Notes: generated from the sequence alone by a model not told the origin. A DNA stretch of 17,495 bases from Acidisphaera sp035272265 (GCA_035272265.1 DATEQV010000260.1:1-17495); one strand, 5' to 3'. Positions 7,752 through 15,439 are shown, counted from the first letter of the stretch. Program-made: numbers and translations.

Positions 7752-8153
7752 CTATTCGGGCCGGAAGGCGTCCTGCACGCGGCGGACGCGCATCGCGGCA
7801 TCGACCAGCAGCAGGTCGTGCCGAGCGCCGTTGCGGCCCCAGTGCGGGTTTTCGGCCAGCAGGATTTCGCCGGCGGCGAGCAGCCGCCGCTGCTGGCGTT
7901 CGGTGAGGGCGAACGCGGCTTCGTAAAGCGTCGGGCGTGCCTTCATTTCGACGAAGGTCAGAATTCCGTCGCGTTCGGCGACGACGTCGATTTCGCCGGC
8001 CGGTGTGCGCACGCGTTCGCCGAGGATTTGCCATCCGTAGCGTTCGAGTGCCGCTTTCGCGGCACGTTCGGCGCCGAGGCCGCGTGCCTGTGCCGCCTGC
8101 CCGCGCGACCGACGCCTGAGCGGTCCTGGACGCGATGGTCCTGTGTTTTGCAT
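7752..8153 (-). CDS. yraN: YraN family (UPF0102) putative endonuclease-fold protein
   Basis: The 133-residue product carries the compact PD-(D/E)XK nuclease-like core of the UPF0102/YraN family: LGAERAAKAALERYGW (26-41), GEIDVVAERDG (53-63) and FVEMKAR (67-73), then the helix ERQQRRLLAAGEILLA and RHDLLLVD (111-118). Its molecular role is not established; family members are thought to act on DNA. The frame extends upstream to 8261, but the ATG at 8153 is preferred because the upstream part overlaps the ABC ATPase gene and does not resemble the family. It ends 7 bases from the end of the broken comM gene (convergent). The usual neighbour rsmI is not present in the window. Confidence 0.87.
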   Translation of the reverse strand: MQNTGPSRPGPLRRRSRGQAAQARGLGAERAAKAALERYGWQILGERVRTPAGEIDVVAERDGILTFVEMKARPTLYEAAFALTERQQRRLLAAGEILLAENPHWGRNGARHDLLLVDAAMRVRRVQDAFRPE

Positions 8154-8208
8154 GACCGAAGCCCTTTCGCCCGGTCGCAAGCTTGGCACGGATGGGAGCG
8201 TTGAGTCG

Positions 8209-9234
8209 TTAACGCGGGCGGTCCCTGCCCTCCTCCACGGCGTGGCAGGCCACCAGGACATCGCCGGCCGCGGTGTGGCCCGGCTTTTCGACCCGGCAGC
8301 GGTCGTTCGCCAGGGGACAACGCGGGTGGAACGTGCAGCCGGGCGGCGGGTTGATCGGACTCGGCACCTCGCCGCCGACCGGTGTGCGGGCCCGGCCGAC
8401 CGCCTCGAGGTCCGGCACCGCGTCCATCAGCATGCGCGTGTAGGGGTGGCGGGGATCGGCGAAGATCGCCTCCGACGGGCCGCTCTCGACGATGCGGCCG
8501 AGGTACATGACCCCGAGCAGGTCGGCCATGTGGCGCACGACCGCGAGGTTGTGACTGATGAAAAGATAGGTCAGCCCAAGCCGGTCCTGCAGCCCGCGCA
8601 TCAGGTTCAGGATCTGCGCCTGGACCGACACGTCCAGCGCGCTCGTAGGCTCGTCGCACACCAGGAAGTCGGGGCCGCTCGCTAGCGCCCGCGCGATCGA
8701 CACCCGCTGGCGCTGGCCGCCGCTGAAGGCATGCGGGTATTTCTCGCCGTCCTTGGGCGACAGGCCGACCTGCAGCAGCAGCGCATCGACCCGGGCGCGC
8801 CGCTCCGCGGCCGTGCTGGCGATACCGAAGGCGCGCATCGGCTCGGCGATGATGTCGCGCACCCGCCAGCGCGGATTCAGCGATGCGTACGGATCCTGGA
8901 AGATCATGTTCATCCGCTGCCGCAGCCCGGGCCTGGCGCGCGCGACGGCAATCGGCTCGCCTTCAAAATGGATCTCGCCCGCGCTCGGCGGCAGCAGGCC
9001 GACGCTCATGCGCGCCACCGTCGTCTTGCCGCAGCCGCTCTCGCCGACCAGTGCCAGCGTCTTGCCTTTCGGCAGCGCGAACGACACCCCGTCCACGGCG
9101 CGCAGCGTGCGACGCTGGCCGCCCGACAACACCCGCTGCAGCCAGGGCCGCGAGACGTCGTACGTGCGGCCGAGGTCCCGCGCCTCCAGGACTGGCACCT
9201 CGGCCACGCCAGGCTGGACCGCCACGTCAGGCAT
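8209..9234 (-). CDS. oligopeptide/dipeptide-type ABC transporter ATP-binding protein (DppF/OppF-like)
   Basis: One of the two nucleotide-binding subunits of a peptide-family importer, acting on the cytoplasmic face. Seen in order: Walker A GESGCGKTT (64-72), Q-loop FQDPYASLNP (112-121), signature SGGQRQR (171-177), Walker B LVCDEPTSALD (191-201), switch His228 in FISHN, and the C-terminal oligo_HPY extension with PPGCTFHPRCPLANDRC (297-313). The HPY cysteines are present, as in iron-sulfur-binding homologues such as DppD/OppD/OppF. The 341-residue length is normal. Its ATG overlaps the end of the other ATPase gene by 8 bases. The family also includes nickel, glutathione and cation-sugar importers, so the substrate is unresolved. 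It is the last gene of the ABC cassette; yraN follows after 55 bases. Confidence 0.93.
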   Translation of the reverse strand: MPDVAVQPGVAEVPVLEARDLGRTYDVSRPWLQRVLSGGQRRTLRAVDGVSFALPKGKTLALVGESGCGKTTVARMSVGLLPPSAGEIHFEGEPIAVARARPGLRQRMNMIFQDPYASLNPRWRVRDIIAEPMRAFGIASTAAERRARVDALLLQVGLSPKDGEKYPHAFSGGQRQRVSIARALASGPDFLVCDEPTSALDVSVQAQILNLMRGLQDRLGLTYLFISHNLAVVRHMADLLGVMYLGRIVESGPSEAIFADPRHPYTRMLMDAVPDLEAVGRARTPVGGEVPSPINPPPGCTFHPRCPLANDRCRVEKPGHTAAGDVLVACHAVEEGRDRPR

Positions 9235-10219
9235 GCAAGGCCTGGGTCTGCGCCACCGAGCGCGGGTCGTGCAGCCAGCACGCGGCCTGCGTGGCGCCTG
9301 CCGGAAGCAGGTCGGGCTGCTCCGTCAGACAACGTGCGAACACTTTCGGACAGCGAGGATTGAACGGACAGCCGGGCGGCAGCGCGCCGGGACGCGGCAT
9401 CGAGCCGTCGATCTGGCGCAGCCGCACCGAGCGGTGCTCGAGACTCGGGATGCTCGCCATCAGGCCGTCGGTGTACGGATGCGCGGGATGGTGCACGACC
9501 TCGCGCACCGGACCGACCTCGGCCACGCGTCCCGCATACATCACCGCGACACGATCGGCCGTCTCGGCGATCACGCCCATGTCGTGCGTGATCAGCATCA
9601 CTGCCGTGCCGTGGCCGCTCGCGAGCCGCCGCAGCAAGGCGATGATCTGCGCCTGGATCGAGACGTCGAGCGCCGTCGTCGGCTCGTCGGCGATCACCAG
9701 CTGCGGCTCGGCGCAGAGCGCCAGCGCGATCACCACGCGCTGGCGCATGCCGCCGGAGAATTCGTGCGGATAGGCGTCCAGCCGATCGGCCGCGGCCGGG
9801 ATGCCGACCTCCTGCAGCCAGCCGATCGCACGGGCGCGCGCCTCGGAGTCGGTCAGGCGCAAGTGCGCCTGCATGGTCTCGGTCAGTTGGCGGCCGACCG
9901 TATACAACGGGTCGAGCGTGGTCAGCGGGTCCTGGAAGATCGCGCCGATCCGGCGCCCGCGGATGGCCCGCATCTTCGCCGGCCGCAGCCGGTCGATGCG
10001 CTCGCCCGCCAGCCGGATCTCGCCCGCCGCGATCCGGCCCGGCGGCTCGAGCAAGCCGATGACGGCAGCCCCGGTCAGCGACTTGCCCGCGCCGCTCTCG
10101 CCCACCACGCCGAGCACCTCGCCCGGCGCGATCGACAGCGACACGCCGTCCAGAGCCCGCAGCACGCCGCGCCGGGTCGGGAACTCGACGACAAGCCCGG
10201 ACACCTCGAGCAGGCTCAT
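9227..10219 (-). CDS. oligopeptide/dipeptide-type ABC transporter ATP-binding protein (DppD/OppD-like)
   Basis: The second ATPase subunit, 330 residues. Visible are Walker A GESGAGKS (40-47), Q-loop IFQDPLTTLDP (94-104), signature EFSGGMRQRV (153-162), Walker B LVIADEPTTALD (174-185), His212 in LITHD and the C-terminal HPY cysteine region PPGCPFNPRCPKVFARC (281-297). The GGMRQR form of the signature is typical of the DppD/OppD partner, GGQRQR of the DppF/OppF partner, so the two form a standard heterodimer. The frame is open far upstream across the permease gene, but the ATG at 10219 aligns with the family start and lies 8 bases after the permease stop. The gene overlaps the next ATPase gene by 8 bases, so translation is probably coupled. 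Confidence 0.93.
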   Translation of the reverse strand: MSLLEVSGLVVEFPTRRGVLRALDGVSLSIAPGEVLGVVGESGAGKSLTGAAVIGLLEPPGRIAAGEIRLAGERIDRLRPAKMRAIRGRRIGAIFQDPLTTLDPLYTVGRQLTETMQAHLRLTDSEARARAIGWLQEVGIPAAADRLDAYPHEFSGGMRQRVVIALALCAEPQLVIADEPTTALDVSIQAQIIALLRRLASGHGTAVMLITHDMGVIAETADRVAVMYAGRVAEVGPVREVVHHPAHPYTDGLMASIPSLEHRSVRLRQIDGSMPRPGALPPGCPFNPRCPKVFARCLTEQPDLLPAGATQAACWLHDPRSVAQTQALHA

Positions 10220-10227
10220 CGGCGGCT

Positions 10228-11193
10228 TCAGCGCAGCCGGGGATTGAGCGCGTCGCGCAGCCAGTCGCCGAGCAGGTTGACCGACAGCACCATCATCACC
10301 AGCGCGAACCCCGGGAAGATCACCACCCACCACTCGCCGGAGAGGATGTAGTCGTTTCCCACGCGGATCAGCGTGCCGAGGGACGGCTCGGTGGACGGCA
10401 GGCCGACGCCGAGGAACGACAGCGTCGCTTCGTCCAGGATCGCAAGTCCGAGATTGAGCGTGGCGAGCACCAGCACCGGGCCGAGCACGTTCGGCAGCAC
10501 GTGCGTCACCATGATGCGCGGCGTGGAGAGACCGATCACCTGCGCCGCCAGCACGTAGTCGCGTCCGCGCTCGACCAGCGTGGAGCCGCGCACGGTGCGC
10601 GCGAACTGCGGCCATCGCGCGATGCCGATGGCGAAGATCAGGACGTAGATCTGCACCGCGTCGGCGAGGTTGCGCGGCAGCGCGGTCTTGATGATGCCGT
10701 CGATCAGCAGCGCGACCAGGATCGACGGGAACGTTAGCTGCACGTCCGCCAGACGCATCAGCGCCGCGTCGACCCAGCCGCCGAGATAACCGGCGACCAG
10801 CCCGACGACGATGCCGACGGTCAATGCGAAGACGATCGCGGTCACGCCGACCAGGATGCTGATGCGGGCGCCGTACAGGATGGCCGACAGCACGTCGCGG
10901 GCCTGGTTGTCGGTGCCGAGCGGGTAGGTCCAGGTGCCGCCCGACAGGAAGGCGGGCGGCTGGTCGCCTGCCATCAAGTCGAGGCTCGCCAGGTCGAACG
11001 GGTTGTGCGGCGCGATCCAGGGGGCGCCCCAGGCCGAGGCGACGCACACGAACGCGATGATCGCCGAGACGACCGCCACCGGCGAATGCCGGAAGCTGTA
11101 GGCAAGGTCGCTGTCCCAGGCACGTTGCAGGCGCCCGAGCGTGCCGGTCGCGGCACTTGCGGCCTGGACTTCGAGCGCGCTCGCGTCGCTCAT
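10228..11193 (-). CDS. peptide-type ABC transporter permease (DppC/OppC-like)
   Basis: Integral membrane permease of 321 residues with the N-terminal OppC-type segment (helix at about 38-58, then APWIAPHNPFD and YPLGTDNQARDVLSAILYGAR at about 59-110) and several further membrane helices. The cytoplasmic EAA-type loop that contacts the ATPases is VERGRDYVLAAQVIGLS (207-223). The C-terminus reads LGDWLRDALNPRLR, a typical DppC ending. The ATG at 11193 overlaps the stop of the other permease gene as ATGA, giving tight coupling. Substrate is not deducible because the binding protein is absent from the window. Confidence 0.93.
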   Translation of the reverse strand: MSDASALEVQAASAATGTLGRLQRAWDSDLAYSFRHSPVAVVSAIIAFVCVASAWGAPWIAPHNPFDLASLDLMAGDQPPAFLSGGTWTYPLGTDNQARDVLSAILYGARISILVGVTAIVFALTVGIVVGLVAGYLGGWVDAALMRLADVQLTFPSILVALLIDGIIKTALPRNLADAVQIYVLIFAIGIARWPQFARTVRGSTLVERGRDYVLAAQVIGLSTPRIMVTHVLPNVLGPVLVLATLNLGLAILDEATLSFLGVGLPSTEPSLGTLIRVGNDYILSGEWWVVIFPGFALVMMVLSVNLLGDWLRDALNPRLR

Positions 11194-12173
11194 CGCGCCG
11201 CCGCCATGCGGGTCATGCGCAGCCGCGGGTCGACCGCGAAATACAGCAGGTCGACGATCAGGTTGATCGTCACGAACACCACCGCGATCAGCATCAGGTA
11301 AGCCGACATCACCGGTATGTCGCCGACGTTGATCGACTGCACCAGCAGCAGGCCCATGCCCGGCCACTGGAACACCGTTTCGGTCACCAGCGAGAATGCG
11401 ATAATCGCGCCAAGCTGCAGGCCGACGATGGTGATCACCGGCACCAGCGTGTTCTTCAGCGCGTGGCCGAAATGGATTCCCCGCTCGCTGATGCCGCGCG
11501 CGCGGGCGAACTTGATGTAGTCGGTGCGCAGCACCTCCAGCATCTCCGACCGCACCAGGCGCATGATCAGCGTCATCTGGAAGAGGCCCAAGGTGATCGC
11601 CGGCAGCACCAGCGCCTTCAGCCCCGACAGAGTCAGGAAGCCGGTGGTCCAGAACCCGATGTGCACGACGTCGCCGCGGCCGAAGCTCGGCAGCCATTCC
11701 AGCTTCACCGCGAAGATAAGGATCAGCAGGATGCCGATCAGGAACGTCGGCAGGCTCACGCCGATCAGGCTGACCGTCATCGCCACGCGCGACAGCCAGG
11801 AGTCGCGCCAGATGCCGGTATAGACGCCGAGCGGCAGGCCGACGACCAGCGCGAACACCGAGGCGGTGAACGCCAGCTCGAGCGTCGCCGGCAGGCGCTC
11901 GACAAACAGCGCGCCCACGGGACGCGCCAGCCGGTAGCTGATGCCGAAGTCGCCGTGCAGGATCGCCCAGAGATACTGGGCGTACTGCACGAGGAAGGGC
12001 TGATCGAGACCGAGCTTATGCTCGAGCGCGACACGCTGCGCGGCGGTGTAGTCCTGCCCGAGCATGATCAGCACCGGATCGCCGACATAGGCGAACAGCG
12101 CGAACGAGATCAGCCCGACGATCAGCAGCACCGGGATGGCCTGCAGGACGCGAGCGGCGATGAATGCCAACAT
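11190..12173 (-). CDS. peptide-type ABC transporter permease (DppB/OppB-like)
   Basis: Integral membrane permease of 327 residues. It has the first transmembrane helix with RVLQAIPVLLIVGLISF (8-24), the family motif LGLDQPFLVQYAQYL (54-68), GDFGISY (74-80), and the EAA loop EVLRTDYIKFARARGIS (213-229). The C-terminal half carries VTETVFQWPGMG (263-274) and ends VDPRLRMTRMAAAR. It is the first gene of the cassette permease-permease-ATPase-ATPase. Only 33 bases separate it from the AI-2E-family gene upstream, too little for a clear separate promoter, so it may be read from that gene's transcript. A substrate-binding protein, normally the first gene of such operons, is not there. Confidence 0.93.
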   Translation of the reverse strand: MLAFIAARVLQAIPVLLIVGLISFALFAYVGDPVLIMLGQDYTAAQRVALEHKLGLDQPFLVQYAQYLWAILHGDFGISYRLARPVGALFVERLPATLELAFTASVFALVVGLPLGVYTGIWRDSWLSRVAMTVSLIGVSLPTFLIGILLILIFAVKLEWLPSFGRGDVVHIGFWTTGFLTLSGLKALVLPAITLGLFQMTLIMRLVRSEMLEVLRTDYIKFARARGISERGIHFGHALKNTLVPVITIVGLQLGAIIAFSLVTETVFQWPGMGLLLVQSINVGDIPVMSAYLMLIAVVFVTINLIVDLLYFAVDPRLRMTRMAAAR

Positions 12174-12206
12174 CGCCGCCGATGTCGCCTCAGGCGGAAG
12201 GCGGCG

Positions 12207-13418
12207 TCAATCGCTTCCTAGTCGTGGCGGGCGGACATCGCGAGAGTCCTCCGCGGCGGGTTGCCCCTCGGCGAACTCGATCAGCAGCGTGTAGCCGACG
12301 CCGAGCAGCACCGGGCCGAGGAAGATGCCGAGCAGGCCGAAGGCCAGCGCGCCGCCGAGCACGCCGAGCAAGGTCAGCAGGAACGGCAGTCTTGCCCCGC
12401 GCGCGATGAACCACGGCCTGATGATGCTGTCCGCGCCGCTCACCGCGACCACGCCATAGATCAGCAGGAAGATGCCGGCCGTGATGTGTCCGTTGCCGAG
12501 CAGCCAAAGTGCGGCCGGGATCCACACCAGCGGCGCGCCGATGGGGAAGACGGCGAAGAAGCTCGCCAGCGCGCCCAGCAGAACCGGCCGCGGCACGCCC
12601 GCGAGCCACAGCCCGAAGGCGGTCAGGATGCCCTGGACGACGGCGGTGCCGAGGATGCCGTAGACCGTGCCGCGCACCGTGGCACCCGTCACCGTGATCA
12701 GCCGGTCGGCCTGCGGGCCGGCGATCCGCCGCAGCACGGCCTGCAGTCGCAGCGAGATCGGCTCGCCGTACGTGTAGAAGAAGAAGGCGATGAACAACGC
12801 GAGGACGAAGCCGACGACGCCGTTGGCGATGCCGAGCACGAGGCTGAAGCCCGCCTCGGCCATCATGCCGAAATAGGGGCGGAAGCTCTCGGCCATGACG
12901 GACAGGTCGGCGGCCCACGTGTTCCAAAGATTGCCGAGCGGATCCCCCAGCAGCGGGATGCCGAACACCCAGGCGGGCGCCGTGGGCAGGCCGCTTTTCA
13001 CCGCGTCCTGTACCGCCATCCGGAGATGGTCGACGTCGGTCGCACCGCCGGGTGCTGCAAGTGCGAGCGGGAGCACGACGACGACGGCCGTCAGAGCCAC
13101 CATGAACCCGGCGGCGGCAGCTGGCCGCAGCCGCAGGCGCAGCTGCAGCTGCTCGAACAACGGCCAGGTGGTGAAGACCAGGATCGCGGCCCAGAGAATC
13201 GCCGAGAAGAAAGGCCACAGCACCAGCGTGCAGCCGATGCCGATGCCGCCGAGCAGCATGCCGAGCAGCAGGCGCTCGATCGTCAGTTCGGCCCGAAGCC
13301 CTGCGCGTCGGCCGTCCGGCTCACTCGCTTCGCCCGCGTCCTTCGCGTCACTTGCGGACGGCGGGTGGCGGGTGCGCACGCCGAGGTCTACGTTCGTCCG
13401 CCTCACATCAGGCTCCAT
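12207..13418 (-). CDS. AI-2E/PerM family membrane transporter
   Basis: A polytopic inner-membrane protein with the layout of the AI-2E (PerM/YdiK/TqsA) family: hydrophobic pairs at about residues 50-85 and 103-122, a soluble stretch at about 123-190, helices with LALFIAFFFYTYGE near 205-220, and a C-terminal block including FAVFPIGAPLVWIPAALWLL and FGLLGIFLGPVLLGVGYTLL. Family members have been linked to autoinducer-2 export (TqsA) or Na+/H+ exchange, but most are uncharacterised; no quorum-sensing role should be assumed. The 403-residue start at 13418 gives an atypical 45-residue polar, Arg/Asp-rich N-terminus and lies 11 bases from the divergent hyi start. A GTG at 13379 (codon 14) is a credible alternative. 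It may head the ABC operon. Confidence 0.85.
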   Translation of the reverse strand: MEPDVRRTNVDLGVRTRHPPSASDAKDAGEASEPDGRRAGLRAELTIERLLLGMLLGGIGIGCTLVLWPFFSAILWAAILVFTTWPLFEQLQLRLRLRPAAAAGFMVALTAVVVVLPLALAAPGGATDVDHLRMAVQDAVKSGLPTAPAWVFGIPLLGDPLGNLWNTWAADLSVMAESFRPYFGMMAEAGFSLVLGIANGVVGFVLALFIAFFFYTYGEPISLRLQAVLRRIAGPQADRLITVTGATVRGTVYGILGTAVVQGILTAFGLWLAGVPRPVLLGALASFFAVFPIGAPLVWIPAALWLLGNGHITAGIFLLIYGVVAVSGADSIIRPWFIARGARLPFLLTLLGVLGGALAFGLLGIFLGPVLLGVGYTLLIEFAEGQPAAEDSRDVRPPRLGSD

Positions 13419-13423
13419 GGGAG
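13419..13423 (+). promoter_or_regulatory. ribosome binding site supporting the TTG start of hyi
   Basis: GGGAG at 13419-13423 stands 6 bases before TTG at 13430. There is no ATG at the position where the family N-terminus begins, so this site decides the start. Confidence 0.55.
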
Positions 13424-13429
13424 ACGACG

Positions 13430-14209
13430 TTGCCGCGATTCGCCGCCAACCTCTCGATGATGTTCAACGAGGTGCCCTTTCTCGACCGGTTCGCGCGCGC
13501 CCGCGCTGCCGGGTTCGAGGCGGTCGAGTATCTCTTTCCCTACGAGCATCCGGCCGCCGAACTCAAGCGGCGGCTCGACGACCACGGCTTGAAGCAGGTT
13601 TTGTTCAACATGCCGCCGGGCGACTGGGCCGCGGGCGAGCGCGGCCTCGCCTCGCTTCCCGGGCGGCAGGCGGAGTTCCGCGACGGGGTGGCCCGCGCGC
13701 TCGACTACGCCGCCGTTCTCGGCTGCCCTCTGGTGCACGCGATGGCCGGCATCCCTCCGGCCGGCGTGTCGCAAGACACGGCCGCCGCGATCTTCGCCAT
13801 CAACATCGCCTACGCCGCCGAGCAGGCGCACGAGGCGGGGGTGAAGGTGGTCCTGGAGCCGATCAACCACCGCGACATGCCCGGTTTCTTCCTGCGAAAC
13901 CAGGCTCATGGGGCGGCTATCGTCGCGGCGATCGGGCCAGATCGCGTCGGCCTGCAATTCGACGTGTACCATTGCCAGGTCACCGAGGGCGACCTGAGTA
14001 AGCGGCTGGAAGCCCATATGCCGGTGATCGCCCACATCCAGATCGCCGACGTGCCCCACCGGCATGAGCCCGGGACCGGCGAAATCAATTGGGATCACGT
14101 GTTCAGCGAAATCGACGCGCTCGGCTACGCGGGCTGGGTCGGCTGCGAGTACCGCCCCGCCGCCGAGACCGAGGCCGGCCTCGGCTGGCTCGCCCGCGCC
14201 CGCCGTTAA
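13430..14209 (+). CDS. hyi: hydroxypyruvate isomerase
   Basis: Cytoplasmic TIM-barrel isomerase interconverting hydroxypyruvate and tartronate semialdehyde in glyoxylate/glycerate metabolism. From the TTG at 13430 the 259-residue product begins MPRFAANLSMMFNEVPFLDR, the standard Hyi N-terminus. The two catalytic glutamates fall at exactly the E. coli positions: Glu143 in VVLEPIN and Glu240 in VGCEYRP. Metal-binding candidates are Asp178 and His181 in FDVYHCQ and Gln204 in HIQIADVPHRHEPGTGEI. The longer open frame starting at 13352 lies over the divergent neighbour and is rejected. No gcl, glxR or other glyoxylate-pathway gene is next to it; the gene looks monocistronic, with a hairpin 21 bases after the stop. 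Confidence 0.93.
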   Translation: MPRFAANLSMMFNEVPFLDRFARARAAGFEAVEYLFPYEHPAAELKRRLDDHGLKQVLFNMPPGDWAAGERGLASLPGRQAEFRDGVARALDYAAVLGCPLVHAMAGIPPAGVSQDTAAAIFAINIAYAAEQAHEAGVKVVLEPINHRDMPGFFLRNQAHGAAIVAAIGPDRVGLQFDVYHCQVTEGDLSKRLEAHMPVIAHIQIADVPHRHEPGTGEINWDHVFSEIDALGYAGWVGCEYRPAAETEAGLGWLARARR

Positions 14210-14230
14210 GCCCGCCCACCACGCCGCCGC

Positions 14231-14250
14231 GGGTGGCCTTTTGGCCATCC
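14231..14250 (+). terminator. hairpin after hyi, possible terminator
   Basis: GGGTGGCC-TTTT-GGCCATCC forms an 8-pair stem (one G-U pair) with a four-T loop, 21 bases after the hyi stop. No T-run follows, so intrinsic termination is uncertain. Confidence 0.45.
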
Positions 14251-14294
14251 GCACGTCATCCGCCGTTGAGTTTGCAGGAAATCATGTCGTAGTC

Positions 14295-14322
14295 TGTCTC
14301 ACTTCTCTTGATTTGTGAGACA
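14295..14322 (+). promoter_or_regulatory. inverted-repeat operator candidate before the XRE regulator
   Basis: TGTCTCAC at 14295-14302 and GTGAGACA at 14315-14322 form a perfect 8-base inverted repeat with a 12-base spacer. The half-site centres are 20 bases apart, about two helical turns, suiting a homodimeric helix-turn-helix protein. It lies 55 bases before the regulator start and next to a possible promoter (TTGAGT at 14266-14271, 18 bases, TAGTCT at 14290-14295). Autoregulation by the XRE protein is the natural inference. Confidence 0.6.
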
Positions 14323-14376
14323 CACGGCCCTGGCGGCCCAGCAGGCGGGCCGGCTTGGCCCGGGAGCGACGACGTG

Positions 14377-15252
14377 ATGCGGTTCACCGAGATCGGGCAG
14401 CAGCTTCGCGCCTACCGGCTCGAAAGCGGCTTGCGGGCGGAGGAAATCGCGGCGCGCCTGGGAGTCTCGCGGGCGGCGCTCTACCGCTACGAGAAGGGCG
14501 AGGTCATCAAGCTCGACACCATCAAGCGCCTCGCCGAACTGCTGAAAATTTCGCCGCTATCTCTGCTTGGGATCGGTGTCGAATATTATAATCGCGCGGT
14601 CGGGTTCTTCGAGCGGCTTCGGCAGCTCGAGGAGGGAGCTGACCAGGTCCTCGAGTTCGAGGGCCCGTTCTGTTACCTCACCACGTCCGACCAGTACGAC
14701 GCGGCCGTGGTCGAAGCCTGGGGGGAGATCGGCGAGGCGAGCGGCGATCGCGCGGCGATGCGCTCGGCCGCCGAGCAGGTCGCGGGCATCCAGGCCGCCC
14801 GCAAGCGGATGTACGCGCAGCGCCGTCCGACCATCATCGCGATGCTTCCCGCGCAGGCAATCGAGCGCTTCCTGGCGTACGGCGTGGCGGCGGGCATGCC
14901 GTTGTCCGAGCGGCTGCGCCGCGTCTGCCGGCAGGTGGCGGCAAGCGAGGTCGAAAACATCGCCGGCATCATGGAGGCCGAGCCGATGGGCCTGCAGTTC
15001 GGCCTGCTCGCCGGCGCGGAACCGAGCACCAGCTTCCAGATCCTGCGCGCGCGCGACCGCGCAAATCTTGCGGTCAATCCGTTCCGCGCCGACGCCCATC
15101 CCGCCAACGCCACAGGGGTTGCGATGGTCACCGGTGCCGACGAGGCCGTGGCGGCGCATCAGCGCGTCGCCGAGGCGAATTGGCGGGAAGCCCTGAAGGG
15201 CCCTGCGGCGGCAGCGCGGCTTCGGCAGATGCTGGGCAGCAACGCAACCTAG
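14377..15252 (+). CDS. XRE-family helix-turn-helix transcriptional regulator
   Basis: The 291-residue product starts with a Cro/CI-type helix-turn-helix at about residues 4-60: IGQQLRAYRLESGLRAEEIA, ARLGVSRAALYRYEKGEVIK (recognition helix around SRAALYRYEKG) and LDTIKRLAELLKISPLSLL. The remaining 230 residues, mostly helical, are an effector or oligomerisation domain I cannot name. It includes PTIIAMLPAQAIERFLAYG (151-169), RVCRQVAASEVENIAGIME (182-200) and MGLQFGLLAG. The ATG at 14377 or the GTG just before it at 14374 could be used, with GGGAG at 14361-14365 upstream. A clean inverted repeat precedes the gene. It stands on the same strand as, and 216 bases before, the tandem calpain-like genes. 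Targets are unknown; control of itself and of the neighbouring protease genes is an inference. Confidence 0.87.
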   Translation: MRFTEIGQQLRAYRLESGLRAEEIAARLGVSRAALYRYEKGEVIKLDTIKRLAELLKISPLSLLGIGVEYYNRAVGFFERLRQLEEGADQVLEFEGPFCYLTTSDQYDAAVVEAWGEIGEASGDRAAMRSAAEQVAGIQAARKRMYAQRRPTIIAMLPAQAIERFLAYGVAAGMPLSERLRRVCRQVAASEVENIAGIMEAEPMGLQFGLLAGAEPSTSFQILRARDRANLAVNPFRADAHPANATGVAMVTGADEAVAAHQRVAEANWREALKGPAAAARLRQMLGSNAT

Positions 15253-15333
15253 GCGGTAGGCGGCCGCCGGCGAACACGGTTGCAGTCGGTCCTATCGTGC
15301 CAAACCGCGGACCGCAGCAACAGCTTACCACTC

Positions 15334-15439
15334 AAGCTTAAGCATATGCCGTAGCGCGCTGTTCATGCAGCGCACACGCGTTCGTGTCTGCCTTGACAGT
15401 GCATGTCAACATCCTGCTAAGCCTGTCACGCGACCGTGA
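15334..15439 (+). repeat. run of adjacent short palindromes before the calpain-like locus
   Basis: Within about 100 bases there are AAGCTT (15334-15339), GCTTAAGC (15336-15343), GCATATGC (15342-15349), GCGCTG-N6-CAGCGC (15356-15373), ACACG-N4-CGTGT (15374-15387), TTGACA-N5-TGTCAA (15393-15409) and TCACG-N4-CGTGA (15426-15439). All arms are perfect. The stretch is less GC-rich than its surroundings. It may be a multi-operator promoter, a structured leader or the scar of a rearrangement. Confidence 0.6.
15393..15420 (+). promoter_or_regulatory. possible promoter with palindrome over the -35 box
   Basis: A perfect -35 hexamer TTGACA at 15393-15398 is the left arm of the palindrome TTGACA-N5-TGTCAA. 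A weak -10, TGCTAA, lies at 15415-15420 after a 16-base spacer. A repressor bound to the palindrome would block this promoter. The start codon of the first calpain-like copy is 49 bases downstream of the -10. Confidence 0.4.

Noticed and set aside
10220..11047. An N-terminal extension of the DppD-like ATPase by 276 codons
   Set aside because: It overlaps the permease gene in another frame, is Arg-rich and lacks family similarity; the ATG at 10219 gives the standard start.
12207..13418. A quorum-sensing (autoinducer-2) system
   Set aside because: The AI-2E family name alone does not show this; no luxS, lsr or sensor gene is present in the window.
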